Shown: positions 1-8,726 of the stretch, piece by piece
Position numbering within the stretch: the stretch's first letter is position 1
Layout of the letters: each line of letters starts with the position of its first letter
NCBI GenBank assembly: GCA_938021205.1
Contig: CALIGI010000133.1
Span: forward strand, 1 to 35,795
DNA length: 35,795 bases
Origin: an uncultured Pseudanabaenaceae cyanobacterium
GTDB taxonomy: Bacteria; Cyanobacteriota; Cyanobacteriia; PCC-9006; JAAUQQ01
Direction of reading: 5' to 3'
The notes under the pieces: generated by a model
What the model was told of the DNA's origin: nothing
The model's database searches: none
What the model saw: the letters and a program-made list of their open reading frames with translations, nothing else
Translations under genes and position numbers: made by a program

Positions 1-234
1 GGCTCTGGGCTTCTAGTATCATTCGACACGGACGGCATCAGTAAACTCGTTCTGGACTCTGCCCAGGGCTCAAATACTAATAAAGGAATTGGATACGCAA
101 TCGACAATCTACAAGTCGAGACTAGCCAATCCGTTCCCGAGCCCACATCAGTGATGAGCCTGTTGGCAGTCGGAGCATTAGGCGCGGGTGCGTTGCGCAA
201 GCGTCAGCAGCAAGCTTCAGTGAAAGCGAGCTAG
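1..234 (+). CDS. PEP-CTERM sorting-domain protein, 3' end only
   Basis: Reading frame 1 is open from the first base to a TAG at 232-234, giving 77 residues of a protein whose start lies outside the window. The tail reads VPEPTSVMSLLAVGALGAGA followed by LRKRQQQ: a Pro-Glu-Pro signature, a hydrophobic stretch and a basic end. This is the classic PEP-CTERM anchor, which in known systems an exosortase processes so that the protein is exported to the surface or matrix. The segment before it (IGYAIDNLQVE) resembles the end of the beta-sandwich domains usual in such proteins. No exosortase gene is visible here. The sorting tail is clear; the function of the missing N-terminal part is unknown. Confidence 0.85.
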   Translation, partial: GSGLLVSFDTDGISKLVLDSAQGSNTNKGIGYAIDNLQVETSQSVPEPTSVMSLLAVGALGAGALRKRQQQASVKAS

Positions 235-274
235 AAAAGCTTGAGTTGATTAGAAGTGCAAGTCACTCTGCTTA

Positions 275-318
275 AAACTTGAAAGCGTTTGGTATCTCAG
301 TCGAGCGCTTTCAAGTTT
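275..318. terminator. 13-bp perfect hairpin between convergent genes
   Basis: AAACTTGAAAGCG at 275-287 is exactly complementary to CGCTTTCAAGTTT at 306-318, with an 18-base loop. The stem ends in A/T runs on both sides, so it could stop transcription in both directions. It lies about 40 bases after the PEP-CTERM stop and overlaps the stop codon of the Uma2 gene (311-313), as expected of a shared terminator between convergent genes. Confidence 0.6.
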
Positions 319-901
319 CTTTGATGTCTTCGAGCTGAACATCTTCATAGAGGGTGGCGATCGCTATCTCAAATCCCAAACTTTCCAACCTCACCATCTC
401 CCCTTCTTCAAAAGCCTCATAAATCCAAAACCGGCCCTCGCTGCGCCGAAAGCATTCCACTAGCATCGACTCGTAATCCACCAGCACATATTCCTGGAGC
501 GTCTCGCTGCGCTGGAGTTCGCGAAACTTCTTGCCCCGGTCCTTTGATGCTGTACCTGGAGATAGGACTTCCACAACCAGCTTTGGATAGCGAATTAGCT
601 TTGTGGATGCTAAGTCTCGTTGATCGCAGCTGACAACAAGATCGGGATAGTAATAAGGCCCTTTCTCTTGAACCTGAACCTTGGCATCCGCCATGTTGAT
701 GCGGCAGCCTCGGGCTTTCACATGGGGACGCAACGCGGTTAAAAGGTTGATAGCTAAATCATTGTGGGGCAACGTCCCGCCAGTCATTGCTGTGATTTCG
801 CCGCTGTCATATTCGTAACGCAGCTCCTGCTCCGCTTCCCAGGCGAGGTATTCCTCGGGGGTCATTATTGGAGGCGTTTGAGGGTAGGGGCTAGCGATCA
901 T
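311..901 (-). CDS. Uma2-family (DUF820) putative restriction-endonuclease-like protein
   Basis: This 196-residue protein matches the Uma2/DUF820 family, which is greatly expanded in cyanobacteria and has a PD-(D/E)XK nuclease fold. Visible family marks are the N-terminal TPEEYLAWE segment, YYYPDLVVSCD (acidic residue D87), the strand KLVVEVLSPGT (E111) and the following DRGKK lysines, which together form the probable active site. The length is normal. An alternative start is the ATG at codon 13 (MTPEEY), where many relatives begin. The gene stands alone, converging on the PEP-CTERM gene. The biological role of the family is not settled: nuclease activity is inferred from the fold, and solitary copies have often been linked to mobile DNA. 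The assignment to family is secure; the function is not. Confidence 0.88.
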   Translation of the reverse strand: MIASPYPQTPPIMTPEEYLAWEAEQELRYEYDSGEITAMTGGTLPHNDLAINLLTALRPHVKARGCRINMADAKVQVQEKGPYYYPDLVVSCDQRDLASTKLIRYPKLVVEVLSPGTASKDRGKKFRELQRSETLQEYVLVDYESMLVECFRRSEGRFWIYEAFEEGEMVRLESLGFEIAIATLYEDVQLEDIKET

Positions 902-1173
902 GACTGTTCTCGCAAAGCTAGATGAGTGGAGAAATTGACTGAATTGGAGCGACCTGGATACGAGCCCCTGTCATTCTCTATCGGTGGCCTAGACCCAATC
1001 AACTCCATTCTAAGCGGTTCATCTAGATCGCTTCACCATTGATACCTCTGAGACAGATAGGCCAAACTAAAATTCCCATTGTCACAGCCCCTATTACAAC
1101 GCCTCAAATCGATGCTGTTCTGGCGGTACACTGGGAGTCGCGCAAATTTTGAGCCCTATCTTCGAGCAGTGTT

Positions 1174-3372
1174 ATGGCGGTCTTCCTATTAGAAGTTGGA
1201 ACAGAAGAATTACCGGCTTCCTTTGTCGGCGAGGCGATCGCCCAATGGCAGGCCGCCATCCCCACGAGTCTGAGCGAGCAATTTCTCTCCCCTGACGACA
1301 TTTCCGTTTACGCCACGCCTCGGCGGATTTCGGTGCGGATTTCAGGGCTTCCCGACCAGCAAGACGATCGTGAAGAAGAGGTCAAAGGCCCCCCAGCAAA
1401 AGCGGCTTTTAGAGATGGCGAGCCCACTAAAGCAGCAGAAGGCTTTGCCCGCAAGCAGGGTGTCGATGTCAAAGATCTTGAAGTGCGTCCCACGCCCAAG
1501 GGGGACTTTGTCTTTGTCCTCAAAAAGACGGCTGGGCGCAAGACCGCTGAGATTTTGACTGAGCTGATTCCGGGCTGGATTAGTGGCTTGGATGGCAAGC
1601 GCTTTATGCGCTGGGGCGAGGGTGAGATGCGGTTTTCTCGGCCGATTCGCTGGTTGGTAGTGCTGATGGACAAGCAGGTTTTGCCTTTGACCATTGATAA
1701 CCAGGACGTGCAGATTGTTAGCGATCGCACCTCCAGAGGCCACCGCGTTCTCCACCCCGAGCCCATCACGATTAAGTCCGCAAGCGATTACGTCGAGGCC
1801 ATGCGCAAAGCTTTCGTCATGGTGGACCCGACTGAGCGTTTGCAAGTGCTAACGGAGCAAACCGTTGCAGCCGCAAAGAAGCTTAAGGGCGATGTGGAAA
1901 TGCCAGGCAGCTTGGTTGCGGAAGTCACGAATCTGATTGAATGGCCCACTGCGGTTGTCGGCACCTTCGAGGATAGCTATCTCAGCCTGCCACCGGAAGT
2001 GATTACGGAGGTGATGATTAGTCACCAGCGCTACTTCCCATTGAGGGTGAAGGGAGCGGCGGATAGTGCCACGGCGATTGATGCCAAGAAGACGCTGTTG
2101 CCGAAGTTTGTCACCATCTCCAACGGTGACCCGGCGAAGTCTGAAATCATCGCCGAGGGCAATGCCCGCGTGGTTCGGGCTCGCCTAGCCGATGGCGAGT
2201 ATTTCTATAAGAGTGATGCGGAGCAGTCTTTAGAGTCCTTTTTGCCCAAGTTGGATACCGTGACCTTCCAGGCTGATCTAGGTTCCATGTCCGCCAAGGT
2301 CGAGCGCATCGAAGCCATTACTGGGCTAGTCGCTGATCAGCTGGGCTTGAAAAAGCAGGCTAAGAGCAATGCCATGCGGGCAGCGAAGCTCTGTAAAGCT
2401 GACTTGATGAGCCAGATGGTGTATGAATTCCCTGAGCTTCAGGGGGTGATGGGCCAAAAGTACGCCTTGGTGGATGGCGAAGAAGCTGATGTGGCTGCGG
2501 CCATGGTGGAGCATTACTTGCCCAAAGGCGCTGGGGATTCCATGCCAAAGACGCAGACGGGCCAGGTCGTTGGTATTGCTGATCGTCTGGATACCTTGGT
2601 GAGTATCTTCGGTTTGGGTCAGATTCCGTCGGGGTCTTCAGATCCTTTTGCGCTGCGGCGGTCGGCTCAGGCGATTGTGAATATCGTTTGGGATGGTGAG
2701 CTGAAGCTGAATTTGAATGAGCTGATTGAGCAATCTGTGGCTCAGTTTGCCAAGGGCTTTGGGGAGTTGATGAAGTCGAAGGAGACTTCAGCGGATAAGT
2801 TGGTACAGCAGTTGCGGGACTTTTTCTTGCAGCGGATCAGGACGCTGTTGCAGGAGGACCAGAGCATTGATTATGACTTGGTGAATGCGGTGGTGGGTGA
2901 TGGCGATGCAGATTATGCCCAGCGGGCGTTGGAGGATTTGTTGGATGTGGGCGATCGCGCGCGTTTCCTCCAAACCATTCGGGATGATAAGCGTTTGGAT
3001 GCGATTTATCCCACTGTCAATCGCTCTGCCAAGCTCGCTGTGAAGGGTGACTTGGATACGGCTCAGCTGGATCCGAAGGGATTGGTAAACGCGAAGTTGT
3101 TTGAGCAATCCAGTGAAGGTGAATTCCTCACGGGATTAGAAGCGCTATTACCCAAGACTGAGGCGGCTCAGGCCAGCCGTGACTATAGCCAGTTGGTTGC
3201 TGCTCTCACTGAAATTGCGCCTACTGTCAGTGAGTTTTTTGATGGTGAGAATAGTGTGATGGTGATGGCTGAGGATGCCGCTGTGAAGGCAAATCGCTTG
3301 AATTTGCTGGGGTTGTTGCGGAATCATGCGCGGGTGTTGGCGGATTTTGGGGCGATTGTGAAAGGGCAATAA
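1174..3372 (+). CDS. glyS: Glycine--tRNA ligase beta subunit
   Basis: This 732-residue protein is the beta subunit of the bacterial alpha2-beta2 glycyl-tRNA synthetase, which charges tRNA-Gly in the cytoplasm. The N-terminus [17 protein letters not shown] is the hallmark of the family. Further conserved stretches include [27 protein letters not shown] and [13 protein letters not shown]. The C-terminal part, about residues 600-720, is the DALR-type helical domain that reads tRNA. The length fits cyanobacterial homologues. The alpha subunit (glyQ) is not in the window, so the subunits are encoded apart, which is common in cyanobacteria. The ATG start at 1174 precedes the conserved N-terminus directly; no strong Shine-Dalgarno is seen. 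The gene stands alone and converges on pheT across a repeat-rich gap. Confidence 0.98.
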   Translation: MAVFLLEVGTEELPASFVGEAIAQWQAAIPTSLSEQFLSPDDISVYATPRRISVRISGLPDQQDDREEEVKGPPAKAAFRDGEPTKAAEGFARKQGVDVKDLEVRPTPKGDFVFVLKKTAGRKTAEILTELIPGWISGLDGKRFMRWGEGEMRFSRPIRWLVVLMDKQVLPLTIDNQDVQIVSDRTSRGHRVLHPEPITIKSASDYVEAMRKAFVMVDPTERLQVLTEQTVAAAKKLKGDVEMPGSLVAEVTNLIEWPTAVVGTFEDSYLSLPPEVITEVMISHQRYFPLRVKGAADSATAIDAKKTLLPKFVTISNGDPAKSEIIAEGNARVVRARLADGEYFYKSDAEQSLESFLPKLDTVTFQADLGSMSAKVERIEAITGLVADQLGLKKQAKSNAMRAAKLCKADLMSQMVYEFPELQGVMGQKYALVDGEEADVAAAMVEHYLPKGAGDSMPKTQTGQVVGIADRLDTLVSIFGLGQIPSGSSDPFALRRSAQAIVNIVWDGELKLNLNELIEQSVAQFAKGFGELMKSKETSADKLVQQLRDFFLQRIRTLLQEDQSIDYDLVNAVVGDGDADYAQRALEDLLDVGDRARFLQTIRDDKRLDAIYPTVNRSAKLAVKGDLDTAQLDPKGLVNAKLFEQSSEGEFLTGLEALLPKTEAAQASRDYSQLVAALTEIAPTVSEFFDGENSVMVMAEDAAVKANRLNLLGLLRNHARVLADFGAIVKGQ

Positions 3373-3405
3373 ATATCGCGTAACGCATGTCGCGTAGTCG
3401 CGTAG

Positions 3406-3433
3406 GGTGCGTTTCTGCGCAGCAAAACGAACC
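3406..3433 (+). terminator. GTAGGGTGC-type hairpin downstream of glyS
   Basis: GGTGCGTTT at 3406-3414 pairs with AAACGAACC at 3425-3433 with one mismatch. It lies 34 bases after the glyS stop. The GTAGGGTGCGTT start is typical of a short hairpin repeat that is very common between cyanobacterial genes. A role in ending transcription or protecting the 3' end is inferred from position only. Confidence 0.4.
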
Positions 3434-3481
3434 AAATCAGGAGGGTTGAGGTTTTAGGCAGGGCTCTGCAAGAAACAAGCC

Positions 3482-3553
3482 GCAAATCCATGAGGGCCAG
3501 CCCTCAAACTCCCGCCGGATGGGACGGGCGCGTCCCCTACGGATCACCCCTCC
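3482..3553 (+). repeat. Structured 3'-end repeat, copy A (truncated)
   Basis: This copy begins GCAAATCCATGAGGG and contains two hairpins. Hairpin 1 has arms 3491-3497 and 3500-3506 (TGAGGGC/GCCCTCA). Hairpin 2 has arms 3521-3526 and 3531-3536 (GGGACG/CGTCCC, loop GGCG). It ends with CTACGGATCACCCCTCC, shared exactly with copy B. It lies 110 bases after the glyS stop in the glyS sense. It matches the first half of copies B (3754-3916, minus) and C (35488-35657, plus). Confidence 0.75.
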
Positions 3554-3753
3554 GAAAAAGCTAGGTTGCTTCACTATGTTCTGTGGTCATTTTGAGCGGT
3601 GTTACACTTTCCAGCGATGTTGTGAGGTGAGACGGGGAGAAATGGATGCCGATGGGTTTGCTTTCGAGATTGCTAAAGCTTCGGCTATTTCTTGAGTGGA
3701 GCCGAAACGATATACCCACCCGTACGCCCCAACACTTCGATCCGCGTAAGCGG

Positions 3754-3916
3754 TAGCCCAACAGTCACGACCAGCCCAGAGAAACGCAAAACATCCTCTC
3801 ACCGCTCAACCGGGAAAGTCCTGAGCCGCTAGGTTGGGAGGGGTGATCCGTAGGGGACGCCGTCGTCCCATCCGGTGGGGGATTGGGGGCTAGCCCCCAT
3901 GGCTGCTGGATTTGCC
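3754..3916 (-). repeat. Structured 3'-end repeat, copy B (longer form)
   Basis: On the minus strand this copy begins GCAAATCCA and runs through two hairpins. Hairpin 1 uses TGGGGGC/GCCCCCA at 3884-3890 and 3893-3899; hairpin 2 uses GGGACG/CGTCCC at 3854-3859 and 3864-3869, with loop ACGG. It continues through CCAACCTAGCGGCTCA and GCGTTTCTCTG, also found in copy C, to a shared end near GTCGTGACTGTTG. It starts 85 bases after the pheT stop, in the pheT sense. Compared with copies A and C, one pair of hairpin 1 has changed from A-T to G-C on both sides. Confidence 0.75.
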
Positions 3917-3955
3917 TCTGGAGGCTGTCGGCCTTGGTGTTGATACGTTTGCATT

Positions 3956-3988
3956 GGTGCGTTGCCCTGCGGGACAACAGCACCCTAC
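3956..3988 (-). terminator. GTAGGGTGC-type hairpin downstream of pheT
   Basis: GGTGC at 3956-3960 pairs with GCACC at 3980-3984, and CCC at 3965-3967 pairs with GGG at 3971-3973. On the minus strand the element begins GTAGGGTGC, like the hairpin after glyS. It begins 14 bases after the pheT stop. It belongs to a short hairpin repeat common in cyanobacterial genomes; a terminator or 3'-stabiliser role is inferred. Confidence 0.4.
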
Positions 3989-4001
3989 GTCATGCCCATG
4001 G

Positions 4002-6434
4002 TTACGATCGCAACTCAACCTTGAACTTCTTCTCCAACTGCGCTCGCACCTTCTGATGCACCGGATCCACATCTTTGTCTTTAAGAGTGCGATCACCCGC
4101 CTTATAAATCAACCTAAACGCCAAACTCCGCTGCCCCTCCGGCACCCCCTTACCCCGGTAATCATCAAACAACTCCACCGAATCTAGCAGCTTGCCACCT
4201 GTCTTCGTCATCGCCGTCATCAAATCCGACACTGGCACCGACACATCTGCGAAAAATGCTAAGTCGCGGCTTGAGCCAGGAAAACTGCTAAACGTCTTCA
4301 GCGTCGAAACCTTCCGCCCACCATCGTCATCCATCGCCGTCAGCAACATCGACAGATTGATATCGAACAAATAGACTTCGCTAGGTAAATCGCGATCTCG
4401 AGCTACCGCCGGATGCAACTGCCCAAAGACCCCCTGAGGATCCCCGCGCAAAATCAACGCTGCCGTCCGTCCTGGATGGAACATCTCATTACTTGAATCA
4501 GCCTTCCAGCCCACCTGGAGACCCAAACGCTGGAACACACCTTCCACAATGCCCTTCGCCTCATACCAAGTCAGGGGCTTCTCCTTCCCCCCGCGAATCC
4601 AGCCCGCCGTCGAAGCATCCCCCCCGAGAATGCCAGCCAGGCGATCGCTCTCACTCAAAGCACCATCATCTGCAGCGGCAAAAACCCGCCCCGTCTCAAA
4701 GCCCCACAGCGCCCCATTACCCTGCTCTTGGTTAAAGACAAAGGCATCAACCAGCCCTGTCAACATCTCCGTCCGCAACGCCGAATACTCTGCCAAAAGA
4801 GGGTTGGACAACTTGATCTTGCCCTCACCCTCCGGCGATCCCAGGGAATAATGCTGCAATTCCGTTAGGCCAGCCCCCCGGAAAGACTCCCTCAGTTTGC
4901 GCAGCAAGCGCTGCTCCGTAGACAGCTTACCCAGGTCCGACTGACCCGGCAGGGTGTCCTTAAACTTCTCATAGCCATAGAGGCGAGCCACCTCTTCAAT
5001 TAGGTCAATCTCCCGCTCCAAATCGCGGTAGCGGTAAGGCGGCACCGTCACCGTCCAAGTCCCGTCACCCTTATCTTTCAGCTCACAACCTAGAGCCGTC
5101 AGCGTCTGCTCCACATCCGCTGCACTCAGCTCACCATTCTTGCCATCGACAAAGGTTGGGCCGAGGATCTGATTCACCCGAGCCAACCGCAGCTCCACTA
5201 CATTGGACCACTGGCGATCCTGATCAGAGCGCTCCGCAGCCTGGCAAACCACCTTGCCCCCCGCCACTTCAACAATCAAGTCAATGGCTCGCTGACAGGC
5301 CATCTCCAGCTCAGCTCGGTTAACGCCGCGCTCATAGCGGGTCGAAGCCTCACTGCGCAGGCTCTGCCCCCGAGCGGAACGGCGCACAGCGACGGGGTCA
5401 AACCAAGCCGCTTCTAGCACCAGATTCGTTGTGCTGTCGTTAACTTCGCTCTCTTCGCCCCCCATAACACCACCTAGGGCCACAACCTTATCGTTGGCGG
5501 TGATGACTAGGCTTTGGTCTTTTAGCTTGCGGTCTTGGCCGTCCAGGGTCTTAAGGGTTTCGCCTTCTTTGCCGAAGCGGACGCCGATTTCTAGAGCCTT
5601 GTCACCAGTGAGAGATTGCAGGCGATCGCGGTCAAATGCATGTAACGGCTGCCCCCACTCCAACAGAACATAGTTGGTCACATCCACCACATTATTAATC
5701 GAACGAACGCCCGCCGCCTCAATGCGCTGACTCAACCAGCCCGGCGAAGGGCCAATCTTCACGCCCTCAATCACCGTACCGATATACACCGGGCAGGCTT
5801 CTTTTTCAGTGACACTGACTGTCAGTTGCTGATCACTGGCATAGTCCTCCACCGCAATCTTGGGCAAGCTCAAAGGCGCATCAGTCAGTGCCTTCACCTC
5901 CCGCGCAATGCCCACCATGCTCAGGGCATCGGCCCGGTTCGCTGTGGAACTTAGGTCTAGGATGGCATCGCTCAATCCCAATAAAGGTCGCACATCCTCA
6001 CCCACCGTCAGATCGCCAGCAAAGATGTGAATGCCTGAAGATTCCTTTTCCAATCCCAGTTCTTTAAGAGAGCAAATCATGCCCTGGGACGGCACTCCCC
6101 GCAATTTGGTGGGCTTGAGCTTCAGCCCTACCTTAGGTAATTCAGTGCCCACCGTAGCCACTGCCACCTGCAAGTCTGCCGCTATGTTCTTGGCGCCACA
6201 AACAATACTAAGCGGCTCATCCCGACCCACATCCACGGTGCAGACACTGAGGCGATCGGCATCGGGATGCTGCTCTAGCGTCAGCACCTTACCGACCACA
6301 ACGCCATCAGCCCAGCTGCGCTGGTCTTCAACATCTTCAACCTCAAAGCCAGCCATCGTGAGACGGTGAGCTAGATCTTCTACTTCAAGCCCGTCTTGGA
6401 CGAGGGTTCTGAGCCAGTTGAGGGAGATATGCAT
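4002..6434 (-). CDS. pheT: Phenylalanine--tRNA ligase beta subunit
   Basis: This 810-residue protein is the beta subunit of phenylalanyl-tRNA synthetase, which pairs with PheS to charge and proofread tRNA-Phe. The N-terminus ([20 protein letters not shown]) and the EMAP/OB-type tRNA-binding domain with [18 protein letters not shown] come first, up to about residue 150. A B3/B4 editing domain follows (about 210-380). Next is the B5 region with [20 protein letters not shown] near 485-505, then the catalytic-like core. The C-terminal FDX-ACB domain starts around [20 protein letters not shown]. The length is that of cyanobacterial PheT. The catalytic subunit gene pheS is not in the window, unlike the pheST operon of many bacteria. 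The start is the ATG at 6434. Confidence 0.98.
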   Translation of the reverse strand: MHISLNWLRTLVQDGLEVEDLAHRLTMAGFEVEDVEDQRSWADGVVVGKVLTLEQHPDADRLSVCTVDVGRDEPLSIVCGAKNIAADLQVAVATVGTELPKVGLKLKPTKLRGVPSQGMICSLKELGLEKESSGIHIFAGDLTVGEDVRPLLGLSDAILDLSSTANRADALSMVGIAREVKALTDAPLSLPKIAVEDYASDQQLTVSVTEKEACPVYIGTVIEGVKIGPSPGWLSQRIEAAGVRSINNVVDVTNYVLLEWGQPLHAFDRDRLQSLTGDKALEIGVRFGKEGETLKTLDGQDRKLKDQSLVITANDKVVALGGVMGGEESEVNDSTTNLVLEAAWFDPVAVRRSARGQSLRSEASTRYERGVNRAELEMACQRAIDLIVEVAGGKVVCQAAERSDQDRQWSNVVELRLARVNQILGPTFVDGKNGELSAADVEQTLTALGCELKDKGDGTWTVTVPPYRYRDLEREIDLIEEVARLYGYEKFKDTLPGQSDLGKLSTEQRLLRKLRESFRGAGLTELQHYSLGSPEGEGKIKLSNPLLAEYSALRTEMLTGLVDAFVFNQEQGNGALWGFETGRVFAAADDGALSESDRLAGILGGDASTAGWIRGGKEKPLTWYEAKGIVEGVFQRLGLQVGWKADSSNEMFHPGRTAALILRGDPQGVFGQLHPAVARDRDLPSEVYLFDINLSMLLTAMDDDGGRKVSTLKTFSSFPGSSRDLAFFADVSVPVSDLMTAMTKTGGKLLDSVELFDDYRGKGVPEGQRSLAFRLIYKAGDRTLKDKDVDPVHQKVRAQLEKKFKVELRS

Positions 6435-6926
6435 GAATTGTGGAGTCGTTCGAAAGCGCTGAGGTCCAGTGGTTCATTCTACTATCGCGACTCTACAAAT
6501 CGTTGCTAGCTTTGATGAGGCCCTTGACGCAGCTTCTTCGCGTTCAATCACCTTGACTGGATTAACTGAGTATTATTTCGGGGGGCACATCCTTATTGAA
6601 GGTGATGACCTTTACTCCGCTTGAATAAACTTCGAGTACACTTTAATCACCCGCACTGACACCTCAAATCTAAGTGGCTATTTAGGTGACTAAAGATACG
6701 GTGAGGGCATTTCCCGACTTCCTAGGCTGTTGCTTAGAGGCGTGATTTGCCTAAATAGACGGGAAGACTAAGATTGGATTGCTAGCCAGATACTCTGGTG
6801 TTACTGAAGCATCGTTCCTGAGGTACCTATCTATGGGGTGCTCTCCGGGATTGAGGTTTCAGTCGGCACTAGATGGAAAGTTTCTGAGCAAAAGGTCCTC
6901 TGTTTTTGCGACAAGCTGACTGTTGA
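6435..6926. promoter_or_regulatory. Divergent intergenic region between pheT and the kinase gene
   Basis: This 492-base stretch must hold the promoters of both divergent genes, but I see no promoter good enough to place. Visible features are the small palindrome AAGGT-GATG-ACCTT at 6599-6612 and a larger inverted repeat, CTATTTAGG at 6678-6686 against CCTAAATAG at 6750-6758. A second pair, TTCCCG at 6711-6716 with CGGGAA at 6760-6765, would interlock with the larger repeat as a pseudoknot. No coding sequence is apparent. Confidence 0.5.
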
Positions 6927-8558
6927 ATGGCCCTCTGCGTCAATCCAGACTGTAAGAATACTGAGAACCCTTCGGGCAGGGAAACCTGCCAGTTTTGTGG
7001 ATCAGAAATGTTGTTGAACGGACGTTATGAGATCGTCCGCTCGCTGGGGCAAGGTGGCTTTGGCGCAACTTTTCTGGCGCGTAATACCCCTTTACCGGGC
7101 AAGCCTTACTGCGTCATTAAGCAGCTACGGCCTAACTCGACTGCGCCCAATGTGTTGCGCATGGCTCGGGATTTGTTCAAACGGGAAGCGGCAACGCTGG
7201 GGAAAATTGGCAGCCATCCCCAGATCCCAACCCTGATGGATTATTTTGAGGATGCGACGGAGTTCTATCTCGTCCAAGAATTTATTAAGGGCCTGACGCT
7301 CCATCAAGAAGTCAAGCGTCAAGGTCCATTCTCCGAAGCTGGGGTCAAGCAGCTGCTAAGTGAGCTGATGCCAATGATGGAGTACCTTCACAACCATCAG
7401 GTTATTCACCGAGATGTAAAGCCCGCGAATATTATTCGCCGAGCCCAGGATCGCAAGCTGGTGATGATTGACTTTGGTGCGGTGAAGGATAAGGTCAATC
7501 CCATTTCCGCGACGGCTTCAGAACAGACTGCGCTAACTTCCTATGCGATCGGAACACCGGGTTATGCGCCGCCGGAGCAGATGGCGATGCGCCCGGTCTA
7601 TAGCAGCGATATCTATGCTGTGGGGGTCACTTGTATTTATCTGCTGACGGCGAAGTCACCGAAGGATATGAACTATAACCCCGCCACAGGGGAAATCATG
7701 TGGCAAAACTACGTCCATGTTAGCGATCACTTCGCTGAGGTGCTGCGCAAGATGCTGGAGGTCTCGGTCAAGCATCGTTACCAATCAGCCAAGGAAGTGC
7801 TCCAAGCCATGAAGCTGGAGCCCTACATGGACAGCCTGAATCAAGGCATGATGTCCAAGCCCATTCGCAACTCTTTGGAACTGACCGAGGACATTCCTCA
7901 GCCTTCTTCGCCTTCAGCTCGCATGGCCCAGCAAATTCGTGCGCGCAAGCAGTCCCGTCAGGGGAAGCTAGGACAACGCCCCGACTTTACCCAAATGCGC
8001 TCGACGAATACGACAGGGGGGGCTCGCTCCCAGCCTTCGACCTACTCCTCCATGACGAGTCAATCCCGACGCACGGGGAACTTTACGACGAGTGGGGGTC
8101 GAACAGGGCAGCCTCAGCGGCTACACCCCCAGGAGCTACAAAAACGCTATGACCGGGGCGATCGCGATTTCACCGGCGTGGACTTCCGGGCCTCCAACCT
8201 CCAACGCTTGGGCCTCTCTGGTTCCAATTTCCACGAAACCAATTTCTCTGGTGCGAATCTTCAGGGAGCGAACCTCTCCAATACCGATTTTGGTCATGCA
8301 GGATTATCCCAAGCGCGTCTTAAGGATGCCAGCTTAGTGAAAGCTTATTTGAGCCATGCCAATCTTCAGGAAGCTGACCTGCGTGGTGCGAACTTGAGCA
8401 ATGCCTACTTGAGCAATGCCAATCTGCGGGGAGCCAACCTGGGTGGAGCCAATCTGACCGGAGCTAAAGTCACCGACGAGCAATTGGCCCTAGCAAAGTT
8501 GAGCTGGAATACGATTTTCCCCAACGGACGGCGCGGCGGAATTTTTGGCAGTCCGTAG
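6927..8558 (+). CDS. spkB: SpkB-like serine/threonine protein kinase with zinc-ribbon head and pentapeptide-repeat tail
   Basis: This 543-residue protein has three parts. Residues 1-30 carry paired cysteines (C4, C9, C21, C24), probably a zinc ribbon. Residues 34-300 form a eukaryotic-type kinase with the glycine loop GQGGFG (41-46), lysine K65, HRDVKPAN (161-168), DFG (182-184) and GTPGYAPPEQ (209-218), so it looks catalytically complete. A Ser/Gln/Arg-rich linker follows, then about 20 pentapeptide repeats of the A(N/D)LXX type between about 418 and 520, which fold as a right-handed quadrilateral helix. This layout is that of cyanobacterial SpkB. No membrane segment is seen, so it is probably cytoplasmic. 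The ATG at 6927 starts directly before the cysteine motif. Its substrates cannot be read from the sequence. Confidence 0.92.
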   Translation: MALCVNPDCKNTENPSGRETCQFCGSEMLLNGRYEIVRSLGQGGFGATFLARNTPLPGKPYCVIKQLRPNSTAPNVLRMARDLFKREAATLGKIGSHPQIPTLMDYFEDATEFYLVQEFIKGLTLHQEVKRQGPFSEAGVKQLLSELMPMMEYLHNHQVIHRDVKPANIIRRAQDRKLVMIDFGAVKDKVNPISATASEQTALTSYAIGTPGYAPPEQMAMRPVYSSDIYAVGVTCIYLLTAKSPKDMNYNPATGEIMWQNYVHVSDHFAEVLRKMLEVSVKHRYQSAKEVLQAMKLEPYMDSLNQGMMSKPIRNSLELTEDIPQPSSPSARMAQQIRARKQSRQGKLGQRPDFTQMRSTNTTGGARSQPSTYSSMTSQSRRTGNFTTSGGRTGQPQRLHPQELQKRYDRGDRDFTGVDFRASNLQRLGLSGSNFHETNFSGANLQGANLSNTDFGHAGLSQARLKDASLVKAYLSHANLQEADLRGANLSNAYLSNANLRGANLGGANLTGAKVTDEQLALAKLSWNTIFPNGRRGGIFGSP

Positions 8559-8593
8559 TATTTGGCTGGCAATGTAATCGAAGGCATCGGTAG

Positions 8594-8657
8594 GGGCAAA
8601 GCATTTCGCCAAAGTGTCTGCTGAACTAGTCCAGTTTTCCAGCGGAATGCTTTGCCC
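8594..8657. terminator. 16-bp hairpin between convergent spkB and moeA
   Basis: GGGCAAAGCATTTCGC at 8594-8609 pairs with GCGGAATGCTTTGCCC at 8642-8657, with a single G-T mismatch and a 32-base loop. The GGGCAAAGCATT core belongs to a type of inverted repeat common in cyanobacterial intergenic DNA. Its position between two converging genes suits a bidirectional terminator, although neither side has a strong T-tract. Confidence 0.5.
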
Positions 8658-8726
8658 TCATGCAGAGCCAAAGCCGAGTTAAGCAAGCCCCCGCTGTTTG
8701 TCTGTCCGAGTGCAAATGCTGCTGGT

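Larger units (their letters stand above)
3373..4001. other. Gene-free, repeat-rich gap between glyS and pheT
   Basis: I find no convincing gene in these 629 bases. The gap looks like a rough inverted duplication. Each synthetase gene is followed by a GTAGGGTGC-type hairpin (3401-3433 and 3956-3988) and then by one copy of a structured repeat (A at 3482-3553 on the plus strand, B at 3754-3916 on the minus strand). The centre, about 3570-3750, holds a minus-strand open frame (3602-3802, GTG start) that I regard as a probable gene relic. No terminator with a good T-tract is seen. Confidence 0.8.

Noticed and set aside
1308..1845. Minus-strand open frames inside glyS
   Set aside because: Shadow frames of a strong conserved gene, with no family resemblance of their own.
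3482..3916. CRISPR-like or transposon reading of the repeats
   Set aside because: Copies are few, inverted or distant, without regular spacers, terminal inverted repeats or target-site duplications that I can see.
4493..6369. Plus-strand open frames inside pheT
   Set aside because: Pro/Ser-rich shadows of the pheT reading frame.
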